A program made the position numbers and the translations under genes. Shown here one piece after another: positions 24,277-32,604 of a DNA stretch of 39,289 nt. The stretch is taken from positions 1-39,289 of the forward strand of contig DBWZ01000003.1 of the NCBI GenBank assembly GCA_002309345.1, written 5' to 3'. A model generated the notes under the pieces. That model saw only the letters and a program-made list of their open reading frames with translations, made no database searches and was not told the DNA's origin. How positions within the stretch are numbered: the stretch's first letter is position 1; each line of letters begins with the position of its first letter. This DNA comes from Pseudobutyrivibrio sp. UBA1225 (GTDB lineage: Bacteria > Bacillota > Clostridia > Lachnospirales > Lachnospiraceae).

Positions 24277-24891
24277 ATGGACAACATTAATGTAGAGGGA
24301 ATCGGTATCAATGAGGGAGAGGATTTGCTTATTTCGCAAATCGATGCTTTCCGCGACAAAGCAACTCAGCTTCAGCTGCTTATTACGCAGAAGGAGCACA
24401 AGGCTGCGGAATTAGAAGCACTCGTTCGTGAGAAGGAAGCTATCAATGTTAAGCTTCAGGATGAGCTCAACAGAAAGCAGCAGGAGGCTGATGGTCTTGT
24501 GGCCGATGTTGAGACTCAGGTTGACAGAATGATGCAGGTTGTCAAAAGCAACATGGATCAGCTTGAACTCGATATCAAGGGTCAGGTTAACAACAACCAG
24601 GAATCCTATGAAGCCAATAACAGAAATCTTCAGGACACTTTGAGAAGTGTTTCTGATGGTTTGGATACAATCCAAAATGAGCTTTCTGAAAAGACACATT
24701 CTGAGTCAGTTCATCTTTATCGCTTGATTCAGGATCTTTTAAAAGAGCACGACAACAGTGAAGAACAGGCGATGAGAGCCCTTGACCACTACACATCACT
24801 CAAGGGTCTTATGACAGCTATAATCATTCTTCTTGTAATTACAATGGGTGTTTCAGCGGCATCACTTCTTCTTTCTCTTGGTATCTTTTAA
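24277..24891 (+). CDS. Coiled-coil protein with C-terminal membrane anchor, unknown function
   Basis: A 204-residue protein. Residues about 25-170 are highly charged with heptad-like spacing (QLQLLITQKEHKAAELEALV, DELNRKQQEADGLVADVETQ), indicating a long coiled coil. The C-terminus (about 177-204) is one hydrophobic helix (GLMTAIIILLVITMGVSAAS), so it is probably tail-anchored. Short homologues are often left as hypothetical proteins in Lachnospiraceae, as far as I recall. It lies 14 nt after glyQS and 33 nt before the pyrophosphatase gene, probably in one transcript. A structural role at the membrane is conceivable but unproven. Confidence 0.75.
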   Translation: MDNINVEGIGINEGEDLLISQIDAFRDKATQLQLLITQKEHKAAELEALVREKEAINVKLQDELNRKQQEADGLVADVETQVDRMMQVVKSNMDQLELDIKGQVNNNQESYEANNRNLQDTLRSVSDGLDTIQNELSEKTHSESVHLYRLIQDLLKEHDNSEEQAMRALDHYTSLKGLMTAIIILLVITMGVSAASLLLSLGIF

Positions 24892-24924
24892 CAATAATTA
24901 GTTTAAGAGATTTTAGGAGGGATT

Positions 24925-26568
24925 ATGTCTAATTCGGTTTATATTATCGGACACAAGAACCCTGACACAGATAGTATATGCGCAGCGATTGCTTATGCGC
25001 ATTTGAAAAACGCATTATCAGACAAGGAAAATTTTATACCTAAAAAGGCAGGACCTTTAAACGAAGAGACTCGCTACGTTTTAGAGCGTTTCAACATTCC
25101 TGAGCCAGAGACGATTCAAGATGTTGGAGCACAACTGATGGATATTGAATATCGACGTCTGGAGGGCGTTGATGGTCATATATCCCTTAAGAAAGCTTGG
25201 GAGCTTATGATAGACCGAGATGTTGTTACTCTTCCGGTTGTTGCTAAGACTGGCAAGCTAGAGGGTGTTATCGTAAACGGTGATATCGCATATTCGTACA
25301 TGGATATCTACGATAACAGCATCCTTTCAAGAGCTCGAACCCAGTACAGCAACATCATAAGCACACTGAACGGCAATCTTATATATGGAAATCCACATGC
25401 ATATTTTGTTAAGGGTTCAGTTGTTATTGCATCTAGCAACCGGGAGGATCTTAAAGAGGATATCAATAGGGATGACCTTGCTATAGTTGGAAACATCACT
25501 GCTCGTCAGCTAATCTGCATCGAATCTGGATGTAGTTGCTTGGTGGTTTGCGGTGCAAGCACGGTGGATCCTGAGGTAGAAAAGCGAGCAAAAGAACATC
25601 AGGTAGTGCTAATTACAACAGAATATGATACATTTACAGTAGCAAGACTGATTCATCAGTCGATGCCAATCAGACAGTTCATGAAGCGGGAAGACATTGT
25701 AAGCTTCGAACTAGATGATTATGTAGATGATGTTAGAGATATAATGAGAACTGTTAGACATCGAGATTTCCCAATTCTCGACGAAAACAGACACTACGTT
25801 GGTATGGTTTCAAGGCGTCTTCTCTTAAACATGCAAAAGAAGAAAGTCATTCTTGTAGACCACAACGAAAAGTCACAGGCTGTAGATGGAATTGAGCAGG
25901 CAGATGTGCTAGAGATTATTGACCACCACCGACTGGGGTCTCTCGAAACAGTATCGCCTATTTATTTCCGAAATCAGCCATTGGGATCTACTGCCACCAT
26001 CATTTCATTGATGTACCAGGAGAAGGAGGTAGAGATTCCCAAAAATATAGCTGGACTTTTGTGTTCTGCTATACTTTCTGATACACTTATGTTTAGATCA
26101 CCAACATGTACTCCAACTGACGAGGCCCGTGCTAAGGAGTTGGCAGAAATTGCTGGTGTCGATGTCACAGAGCTTGCCACATCGATGTTTGAGGCGGCTA
26201 GTGATTTCAAAGACCGCACTGCAGACCAGATATTCCATCAGGATTACAAGGTTTTTGCCAGCGGCGATATAAAATTTGGTGTTGCTCAGGTTAGTTCAAT
26301 CTCAAAGGGGCAGCTTAATTCAATTAAGCAGGATTTGAAGATTTATATGAATACTGTGCTTAACTCATCGGATCTTAATGCGGTGTTTGTTATGCTCACA
26401 GATATTCTGAACGAATCAACAGAGCTTCTATTCGTTGGCGGGGAGGCTGACAAAATAATTGCCGATGCATTTAGAATGCCTGTTGCTGTAGAAAGCTACA
26501 TTTTGGATGGTGTTGTTTCACGTAAGAAACAGCTAATTCCACCTATTATGGAGTCTCTACAGGAATAA
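24925..26568 (+). CDS. ppaC: Mn-dependent inorganic pyrophosphatase with CBS and DRTGG domains
   Basis: Family II pyrophosphatase (DHH superfamily) that hydrolyses PPi. The 547 residues are much longer than the ~310 of plain PpaC because regulatory domains are inserted. Order: N-terminal DHH part (GHKNPDTDSICAAIAYA, residues about 9-25); a first CBS domain; a DRTGG domain (about 185-245); a second CBS domain (VRHRDFPILDENRHYVGMVSRR); then the rest of the DHH domain with IDHHRLG (about 332-338) and the DHHA2 C-terminus with the RKK-type substrate motif (SRKKQLIPP). CBS-type PPases bind adenine nucleotides. A good AGGAGGG site precedes it. Confidence 0.93.
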   Translation: MSNSVYIIGHKNPDTDSICAAIAYAHLKNALSDKENFIPKKAGPLNEETRYVLERFNIPEPETIQDVGAQLMDIEYRRLEGVDGHISLKKAWELMIDRDVVTLPVVAKTGKLEGVIVNGDIAYSYMDIYDNSILSRARTQYSNIISTLNGNLIYGNPHAYFVKGSVVIASSNREDLKEDINRDDLAIVGNITARQLICIESGCSCLVVCGASTVDPEVEKRAKEHQVVLITTEYDTFTVARLIHQSMPIRQFMKREDIVSFELDDYVDDVRDIMRTVRHRDFPILDENRHYVGMVSRRLLLNMQKKKVILVDHNEKSQAVDGIEQADVLEIIDHHRLGSLETVSPIYFRNQPLGSTATIISLMYQEKEVEIPKNIAGLLCSAILSDTLMFRSPTCTPTDEARAKELAEIAGVDVTELATSMFEAASDFKDRTADQIFHQDYKVFASGDIKFGVAQVSSISKGQLNSIKQDLKIYMNTVLNSSDLNAVFVMLTDILNESTELLFVGGEADKIIADAFRMPVAVESYILDGVVSRKKQLIPPIMESLQE

Positions 26569-26589
26569 GCAAAATGTGGGGCAACAAAT

Positions 26590-28539
26590 ATGAGTATAAA
26601 TGGATTTAATATTGCGGCTGAGAGAATAGATTTATTAATCGCAATAGCATTGCTATATTTGACGGTGGTTACTCGTCCAAAGAGAACCGCCGTCCTATCA
26701 GTAGTGTTCTATGGTCAAATCCTATCGATAGTCAATATCGTATTTCACATTGCCGTTATCTGGCTGATTCACTTTACTACAACAACTGAAGGTATTTTAT
26801 TTAGGGTGTGTGTGTTTGTTTATTACATATCTTATTTAGCTATTTTGTTATTGATTTTCAGCTATATCCATCTGCTTAGCCTTGATCAACGCGAGAATCT
26901 TACAAACTTACACAGGGTTGCGATTCTGTTTTCGGCAAGCTACTTGTTGGTTGTGGGCTGCATATTTTTTACAGATGGCTATATCGTGTTAAAGGATGGA
27001 GTATATCAATTCACAAATCTTTTTGGAGTAAATATAATCTTTGCGCTAGCAGATGTGTTGCTTGTTATATGCTCTGTTGCAGCAAACTGTTTGGGAATTC
27101 CAAAGGTGCTTATGAAATTCCTTTATGTTTTCATACCTTTTGAGACAGCGTTGTTAGTATTCCAGCTACTTCGTCCTAACTATGTTTTCTTAAGCGTCAC
27201 CTACGTGCTGCCGCTGATTATGTGCTTTATAATTTTCCATAGCAATTCATTTGATGAGGTTACAGGTTGTCAAAATAAACAGGCATTTGATTCACACTAT
27301 ACTTCTCTGATTCGTAAAAATAAGAGTTTTACCACCATCTTCATGAAACTTCCGCGTTTGGAAATTGTGGATAATGCAGAGATAAACTATCGTGTACACA
27401 AGTATATTTCTGAAGAAATCCGAGCTTTAGAGAGATTTAACGAAGAGGTTAGAGTTTACCATGTAGGAAACTACACCTATGGAATTATCTTTGAGAACAA
27501 GACTGAGCTTACTACAAGCGAGACGTTGGCGTTTATCAAAAAAGAGCTAAATGAATCTATGGAACGTTGGGAGTATTCAAACAATCCTGAGTATCAAATG
27601 ATAGTAGTCAAGGACAACATTCAAATCGAAAATACCGTTACCTTAGATGCTTTTATGTACTTCTTATTTGAACGAGCATCAAAGAAAAAGGAGAACAATT
27701 ACGAGGCATCGATTTTGGACTATAACCTCTGTGTAGAACAACGCAAAATCGAGCGGGTCATTGTAGATATTCGAAATAAGGATGATTTATTCGATCCTAG
27801 AGTAATCGTCTATGTTCAGCCAATATACGATGTCAAAAATAATAACTATCATAATGCCGAGGCGTTGATGCGTCTCGATGTGAACGGTCAAATTATTGCG
27901 CCGGATATTTTCATTCCTCTAGCAGAGAGAGTGGGATGTGTCCACGCCCTTACGAGAATAATTCTGAATAAGGTTTGTCGCAAAATATACGAAATACAAG
28001 ACTACTATGTATTTGATGCGGTATCAGTCAATGTGTCTCTATCAGAATTCATGGACTACAATCTTCACGATGAGCTGCTTGCCATCATCAAAAAGAACGG
28101 TGTATCCTGCAGCAAGATTCGTCTAGAAATGACAGAAACCATGACTACAGATGAGATGGATGCTATCGCTCACAACATGGAAGAGTTCAATGCAGCTGGC
28201 GTTCACTTCTATCTAGATGATTTTGGTACAGGCTATTCAAATCTTGAAAAGATTGTTAGCCTGCCATTTAAGACTATCAAATTTGACAAGACTCTTTTAT
28301 ACAGATCAATGGATGATCCAATTCTTTTGCAATTAATTCAAAACATGGTTGATGTGTTTAAGAGTCACGGCTTGGTAGTCCTAGTTGAGGGAGTAGAAAA
28401 CGGCGCACAGGCCGAGCTTTCTATAAAGCTTGGATTTGAATATATCCAAGGTTTTAATTATGCTGCACCGGTTCCTATGAATCAGGTGGAGAACTTTTTC
28501 GAGGATAAAATTAAGGAAAAAATTAGTCGACTTGCATAA
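26590..28539 (+). CDS. Membrane EAL-domain protein, probable c-di-GMP phosphodiesterase
   Basis: A 649-residue signalling protein. Residues 1-215 form an MHYT/7TM-like sensor with about seven membrane spans. Residues about 215-365 resemble a GGDEF domain (DEVTGCQNKQAFDSHYTSLI) but the GGDEF signature itself is absent, so no cyclase activity is expected. The EAL domain (about 385-640) keeps key residues: E424 in AEALMRL, N in SVNVSLSEF, EMTET, D543-D544 in DDFGTGYSNL, K in IKFDKTLL, E600 in EGVEN and the QGF motif. Active c-di-GMP hydrolysis is likely. It closes the era run, 21 nt after the pyrophosphatase gene. With a flagellin tail in the window, a motility role is plausible. Confidence 0.9.
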   Translation: MSINGFNIAAERIDLLIAIALLYLTVVTRPKRTAVLSVVFYGQILSIVNIVFHIAVIWLIHFTTTTEGILFRVCVFVYYISYLAILLLIFSYIHLLSLDQRENLTNLHRVAILFSASYLLVVGCIFFTDGYIVLKDGVYQFTNLFGVNIIFALADVLLVICSVAANCLGIPKVLMKFLYVFIPFETALLVFQLLRPNYVFLSVTYVLPLIMCFIIFHSNSFDEVTGCQNKQAFDSHYTSLIRKNKSFTTIFMKLPRLEIVDNAEINYRVHKYISEEIRALERFNEEVRVYHVGNYTYGIIFENKTELTTSETLAFIKKELNESMERWEYSNNPEYQMIVVKDNIQIENTVTLDAFMYFLFERASKKKENNYEASILDYNLCVEQRKIERVIVDIRNKDDLFDPRVIVYVQPIYDVKNNNYHNAEALMRLDVNGQIIAPDIFIPLAERVGCVHALTRIILNKVCRKIYEIQDYYVFDAVSVNVSLSEFMDYNLHDELLAIIKKNGVSCSKIRLEMTETMTTDEMDAIAHNMEEFNAAGVHFYLDDFGTGYSNLEKIVSLPFKTIKFDKTLLYRSMDDPILLQLIQNMVDVFKSHGLVVLVEGVENGAQAELSIKLGFEYIQGFNYAAPVPMNQVENFFEDKIKEKISRLA

Positions 28540-28554
28540 AAAGTTTTTTTATTA

Positions 28555-28583
28555 TGGACACGAAGCGAATTTGAGTATATAAT
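28555..28583 (+). promoter_or_regulatory. rho promoter
   Basis: TGGACA (28555-28560), exactly 17 nt, TATAAT (28578-28583). The -35 differs from consensus at one base. The transcript would have a leader of about 83 nt. Confidence 0.7.
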
Positions 28584-28672
28584 GCTTTTATCATCAAAGA
28601 TTAATTCAATAGTCGGTTCGACTTTTAATTCCACGTTAAGAAAGAATTTATTATTATTTTAAGGAGATTTAG

Positions 28673-30013
28673 ATGAGAGAAAAATATGAGAGTTTAGCAG
28701 CGTCTGTGTTGAAGGATTTAGCTAAGGCTAGAGGAATTAAAGGCGCATCCTCTATGAAGAAAGCTGAATTAGTAGAAGCAATGCTTGCGCAGGACGAAAT
28801 TGATGCACAAGCTGCCGCTAAAGCAGATAAAGCAGATACTGAAAAGACAGAAAAGAAAACAGCGCATAACGATATCCCTACCGATGGACTTATCCCTGCA
28901 AAGGGTATCTTAGAGGTTATGGGTGATGGCTTCGGATTTATTCGTTGTGACAACTATATGCCTGGTACTGAAGATGTATACGTATCTCAGTCACAAATCA
29001 AAAAGTTCAATCTCAAGACTGGCGATATCATCGTCGGCAAAAAGCGTTTCAACAATCCCACAGACAAGTTTGCAGCGTTAATGATTATTGATACAATCAA
29101 CAACTATTCACCAGATGCTGCAACGAAGCGTCCAAATTTTGAAGATCTTACACCTGTATTCCCTAATGAGAGAATCCGTCTTGAGCGTCAGCGCAGCTCT
29201 GTTGCAATGCGTATCGTGGATTTGGTTAGCCCAATCGGTAAGGGACAGCGTGGTATGATTGTTTCTCAGCCTAAGGCTGGTAAGACAACACTTCTTAAAG
29301 AGATTGCAACATCGGTAAATTATTCACACCCAGATATGCATCTTATCATTCTGCTTATCGACGAGCGTCCTGAGGAAGTTACAGATATGAAGGACACCAT
29401 GCGCAACAGCAGAAATGTTGAGGTTATATATTCTACATTCGATGAGAGTCCAGAGCACCACAAGCGTGTTTCTGAGATGGTTATTGAGAGAGCCAAGAGA
29501 CTTGTCGAGCATGGTCAGGATGTTATGATTCTTCTTGATTCAATCACAAGACTTGCACGTGCCTACAACCTTACAGTTCAGCCATCAGGTCGAACACTTT
29601 CAGGTGGTCTTGATCCAGCAGCTCTTCACATGCCAAAGAAATTTTTTGGTGCTGCTAGAAACATGCGCGAGGGCGGTTCGCTTACTATTCTTGCAACTGC
29701 ACTAGTAGAGACTGGTTCAAAGATGGATGACGTTGTATTCGAGGAATTCAAGGGTACAGGTAACATGGAACTTATCCTCGATAGAAAGCTCTCAGAAAAG
29801 AGAATATTCCCAGCGGTAGATATTACTGGCTCTGGTACACGTCGCGAGGATCTTCTTCTTTCACAGAAGGAATTAGACGCTATGGAAATCATGCGAAAAG
29901 CTATCAACGGTGCGCGTAGAGAGGATGCGGTTGAGACTATCTTGCATATGTTTGCACACACCAAGAACAACGATGATTACATAGATATGATTATTAGAAA
30001 ACGTGTTATTTAA
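28673..30013 (+). CDS. rho: Transcription termination factor Rho
   Basis: Hexameric RNA-dependent ATPase/helicase that ends transcription. The 446-residue protein has a Rho_N helical domain (about 1-40, SLAASVLKDLAKARGIKGAS), a short Ala/Lys/Asp-rich linker, then the cold-shock RNA-binding domain (GDGFGFIR...EDVYVSQSQIKKFNLKTGD, about 84-120). The ATPase core follows, with Walker A at P200-T206 (PKAGKTT), Walker B (VMILLDSITRLARAYN) and the R-loop/Q-loop region (GALDPAA-type segment GGLDPAALHMPKKFFGAARNM). AAGGAG precedes the ATG. Malic enzyme follows 30 nt on. Confidence 0.96.
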   Translation: MREKYESLAASVLKDLAKARGIKGASSMKKAELVEAMLAQDEIDAQAAAKADKADTEKTEKKTAHNDIPTDGLIPAKGILEVMGDGFGFIRCDNYMPGTEDVYVSQSQIKKFNLKTGDIIVGKKRFNNPTDKFAALMIIDTINNYSPDAATKRPNFEDLTPVFPNERIRLERQRSSVAMRIVDLVSPIGKGQRGMIVSQPKAGKTTLLKEIATSVNYSHPDMHLIILLIDERPEEVTDMKDTMRNSRNVEVIYSTFDESPEHHKRVSEMVIERAKRLVEHGQDVMILLDSITRLARAYNLTVQPSGRTLSGGLDPAALHMPKKFFGAARNMREGGSLTILATALVETGSKMDDVVFEEFKGTGNMELILDRKLSEKRIFPAVDITGSGTRREDLLLSQKELDAMEIMRKAINGARREDAVETILHMFAHTKNNDDYIDMIIRKRVI

Positions 30014-30043
30014 GATAAATATTTATAGAAGGGAAGCTAGATT

Positions 30044-31195
30044 ATGGCATCAGTAGACGAAACAGCGGTATTTTTACACAAGCAATGGAACGGCAAAATT
30101 GAGACCGTTTCGAAAGCACCAGTTAAGAATAGAGAGGATTTATCAATCGCATACACACCAGGTGTAGCGGCTCCATGTCGCATCATCGCCGAAGATGGCG
30201 AGCAGGCTTACAACTACACTTTAAAGGCTAACACAGTAGCAGTTGTATCTGACGGTTCGGCGGTGCTTGGACTTGGAAACATTGGTCCTCTTGCAGCAAT
30301 GCCTGTTATGGAAGGTAAATGCGTTTTATTCAAAGAGTTTGGTGGTGTCAACGCATTCCCTATCGTTTTAGATACTCAAGATCCAGATGAAATAGTTGCA
30401 GCGGTCAAGGCGATTGCACCTACCTTCGGTGGAATCAATCTTGAGGATATTTCGGCTCCAAGATGTTTTGAAATCGAAGAGCGACTCAAAAAAGAACTTG
30501 ATATTCCTGTATTCCATGATGATCAGCACGGTACAGCAATCGTTGTTTTAGCTGGTATCATCAATGGATTAAAGGTTGTTGGAAAAGACAAAGAGGCCTG
30601 CAAGGTTGTTGTAAACGGCGCAGGCTCAGCTGGTGTTGCCATCACAAAGCTTCTTCTTAGATACGGCTTCAAGGATGTCACAATGTGTGACCGTCAGGGT
30701 ATCATCGGTCCTGATTATCCAGACTTGAACTGGATGCAAAAGGAGATGACAGAGGTTACAAATCTTTCTCGCAAGACGGGTACACTTGCAGATGCGCTGG
30801 TTGGTGCAGATATCTTTGTTGGAGTTTCGGCGCCAGGTATCGTTTCAAAGGAGATGGTTGCATCAATGGCAAAGGATTCAATCCTTTTTGCTATGGCAAA
30901 TCCTACACCTGAGATTATGCCTGATGAGGCAAAGGCTGCTGGTGCAAGAGTAGTTGGTACAGGCCGTTCTGATTTCCCTAATCAGGTAAACAACGTTGTT
31001 GCTTTCCCTGGTATTTTCAGAGGTGCGTTAGAGTGTCGTGCTACAGCTATCACAGAGGAAATGAAGCTTGCAGCTGCCGAGACAATTGCAAATCTTGTTT
31101 CTGAAGAGCAGCTTTGCGATGAATTTATTTTGCCGGAGGCTTTTGACCCTAGGGTGCCAGTAGCTGTTGCAAACGCAATCAAAGCGCTAGGGTAG
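30044..31195 (+). CDS. NAD(P)-dependent malic enzyme
   Basis: Oxidative decarboxylation of malate to pyruvate. The 383-residue protein is the short bacterial form without a phosphotransacetylase tail. Seen: catalytic Tyr in SIAYTPGVAAPC, GSAVLGLGNIGPLAAMPVMEGK with the catalytic Lys region, metal ligands in NLEDISAPRCFEIEERL, FHDDQHGTAIVVLAGI, then a Rossmann NAD site VVVNGAGSAGVAITKLLL with MCDRQGII after the second strand, and FAMANPTPEI. Asp at the cofactor-selecting position (CDRQG) favours NAD, by family knowledge. It may be co-transcribed with rho. Confidence 0.93.
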   Translation: MASVDETAVFLHKQWNGKIETVSKAPVKNREDLSIAYTPGVAAPCRIIAEDGEQAYNYTLKANTVAVVSDGSAVLGLGNIGPLAAMPVMEGKCVLFKEFGGVNAFPIVLDTQDPDEIVAAVKAIAPTFGGINLEDISAPRCFEIEERLKKELDIPVFHDDQHGTAIVVLAGIINGLKVVGKDKEACKVVVNGAGSAGVAITKLLLRYGFKDVTMCDRQGIIGPDYPDLNWMQKEMTEVTNLSRKTGTLADALVGADIFVGVSAPGIVSKEMVASMAKDSILFAMANPTPEIMPDEAKAAGARVVGTGRSDFPNQVNNVVAFPGIFRGALECRATAITEEMKLAAAETIANLVSEEQLCDEFILPEAFDPRVPVAVANAIKALG

Positions 31196-31220
31196 TATAA
31201 ATCGTACTAGACTACTTTTT
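31192..31220 (+). terminator. Weak terminator after malic enzyme
   Basis: GTAGT (31192-31196) and ACTAC (31211-31215) pair around a small loop and run into five T (31216-31220). The left arm overlaps the stop codon. Confidence 0.45.
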
Positions 31221-31249
31221 GGATAAATCCTAATCCTACAAAAACCTTC

Positions 31250-31388
31250 AGATACTCGGATTAGCTACATTATTCACAGGCACGCTTGCGCTACCCTCAG
31301 CTGGCAGCAGTACTAAGCTCAGCTTTGCTTTGCTAAGTGCTGGCCGCTTCGCAGTACCTTTTGAATAATATAGCTAGTCCGAGTATCT
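31250..31388. repeat. 139-nt long-stem foldback between malic enzyme and DUF4364
   Basis: 31250-31276 pairs with 31362-31388 over 27 positions with a single mismatch (C31268/A31370) and one G-U. The 85-nt interior is GC-richer and contains minor hairpins (CGC-TT-GCG near 31282; GCAGCAG.../...GTGCTG). It ends 27 nt before the DUF4364 start, so it would lie in that leader. No T-run follows, so it is not a plain terminator. Confidence 0.75.
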
Positions 31389-31415
31389 TTATGTTGAGAA
31401 TAAAGGAGATACACC

Positions 31416-31931
31416 ATGGCAGAGCCAAATTTAATTTACAAGATTACGATACTAGAATTACTTAAGCGGAGTGGATTTCCTCTTAGCAATAGTCAAATTA
31501 CAGATTTCTTCCTAGAGGGAGATTTGACGGATTATTTCACGGCCCAGCAGGCAATCAGCGATGATGAAGAGGCAGGACTGATTGTTTCATCAACGACCCA
31601 TAACAATACAACCTATTCAATTACAGATGAAGGAAAGAAGACACTAGAGCTTTTTAAAGAAAAGATTACACCACCTCTTTCCAAGGACATTAATAAATAT
31701 CTCAAGGTTAATTCAATCACCATGAAGGAGGAAAACTCTTACCGAGCAACCTATTTCAAGGCAGATCGAGGCGGTTATGTGGTTCAGCTTCGCATAACCG
31801 AAAACGATGTGCCGTCATTAGATATAAGCTTTCATGTGGCAAACAAGCAGCAGGCTGAAACCCTCTGCAACAACTGGAAGGTGCGAAGTGACGATGTGTA
31901 TATGTCGATTATGGATATACTAATGTCTTAA
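31416..31931 (+). CDS. DUF4364 family protein
   Basis: A 171-residue protein of a small family common in Clostridia. The N-terminal third looks like a winged helix-turn-helix: LIYKITILELLKRSGFPLSNSQITDFFLEGDLTDYFTAQQAISD (helices) then the wing GLIVSSTTHNNTTYSITDEGKKTLELF. The C-terminal half is a strand-rich domain of unknown role. Its start is fixed by AAAGGAG about 8 nt upstream. A DNA-binding regulator is likely by fold, but targets are unknown. The long-stem foldback (31250-31388) directly upstream might control it. Confidence 0.82.
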   Translation: MAEPNLIYKITILELLKRSGFPLSNSQITDFFLEGDLTDYFTAQQAISDDEEAGLIVSSTTHNNTTYSITDEGKKTLELFKEKITPPLSKDINKYLKVNSITMKEENSYRATYFKADRGGYVVQLRITENDVPSLDISFHVANKQQAETLCNNWKVRSDDVYMSIMDILMS

Positions 31932-31944
31932 GTATGCTGATGCA

Positions 31945-31973
31945 TTGCAAATGTAATGAGATGGCAGTATAAT
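31945..31973 (+). promoter_or_regulatory. Promoter of the relB-relE pair
   Basis: TTGCAA (31945-31950), 17 nt, TATAAT (31968-31973). The -35 area contains a small dyad (CATT-TGC-type) that could serve as the antitoxin operator. The relB ATG is 29 nt downstream. Confidence 0.7.
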
Positions 31974-32002
31974 ATAATGAGAAAACATGAGGAGGGATTA
32001 TT

Positions 32003-32296
32003 ATGTCAGCTATAATACAGATAAGAGTTGATGATGATTTGAAGAATAAATCTGATGCACTTTTCAAAGAACTTGGTATTGATACTACTTCTGCTATAAG
32101 AATGTTTCTTGCTCAGGCTGTAGCAGCTAATGGTTTTCCTTTTGAAATAAAAAAAAGAACTGCTAATCCATATGTAGCATTGTCTGAAGAAAAAATAATT
32201 GAGAAATTGGATGCATCAAGAAAACATGCTGAAGAGGGCTTGTTAAAAAATGCCGATGATGTCGTGCTTGATATGAGGTCTAAATATGGATTATAA
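32003..32296 (+). CDS. RelB/DinJ-family antitoxin
   Basis: A 97-residue antitoxin of type II. The N-terminal ribbon-helix-helix is clear: IIQIRVDDDLKNKSDALFKELGIDTTSAIRMFLAQAV (residues 4-40), followed by the family FPFEIK. The C-terminal half (KRTANPYVALSEEKIIEKLD...) would wrap the toxin. GAGGAGG lies upstream. It overlaps the toxin gene by 11 nt, the usual coupling in such pairs. Autorepression at 31945-31973 is expected from family knowledge. Confidence 0.93.
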   Translation: MSAIIQIRVDDDLKNKSDALFKELGIDTTSAIRMFLAQAVAANGFPFEIKKRTANPYVALSEEKIIEKLDASRKHAEEGLLKNADDVVLDMRSKYGL

Positions 32297-32600
32297 AGTT
32301 GTGATGACTGTAGATGCTGAGGAAGATCTTGATGGTTTTATAAGATATCTTTTGTTTGTAAAGAAAAGTGTACAGGCTGCAACAAATGTATTAAACGATT
32401 TTGAGGAAACTAAGAAGATTTTATCAATGACTGCGGGAAGTTTGAAGTACTGCGACAATCCTCTTTTAAAGGAAGGCGGATACAAAAGAATAAATTTCTT
32501 GACCCATGATTATTTTATGATGTTTAGAATTGATGGAGATACTGCAATTATAGACAATATTTTTCATGAGTTACAGGATTATGAAAGCACAATGGTTTAA
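32286..32600 (+). CDS. RelE/ParE-superfamily toxin
   Basis: A 104-residue partner of the DinJ-like antitoxin. The fold pattern fits RelE/ParE: an N-terminal strand (YKVVMTVDAEEDL), two helices (YLLFVKKSVQAATNVLNDFEETKKIL) and a C-terminal sheet (YKRINFLTHDYFMMFRIDGDTAIIDNIFHELQDYE). RelE toxins cut mRNA on the ribosome and ParE poisons gyrase; which applies is not readable here. Its stop codon is only 4 nt before the outer arm of the giant foldback (32605-33210). Confidence 0.87.
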   Translation: MDYKVVMTVDAEEDLDGFIRYLLFVKKSVQAATNVLNDFEETKKILSMTAGSLKYCDNPLLKEGGYKRINFLTHDYFMMFRIDGDTAIIDNIFHELQDYESTMV

Positions 32601-32604
32601 CAAT

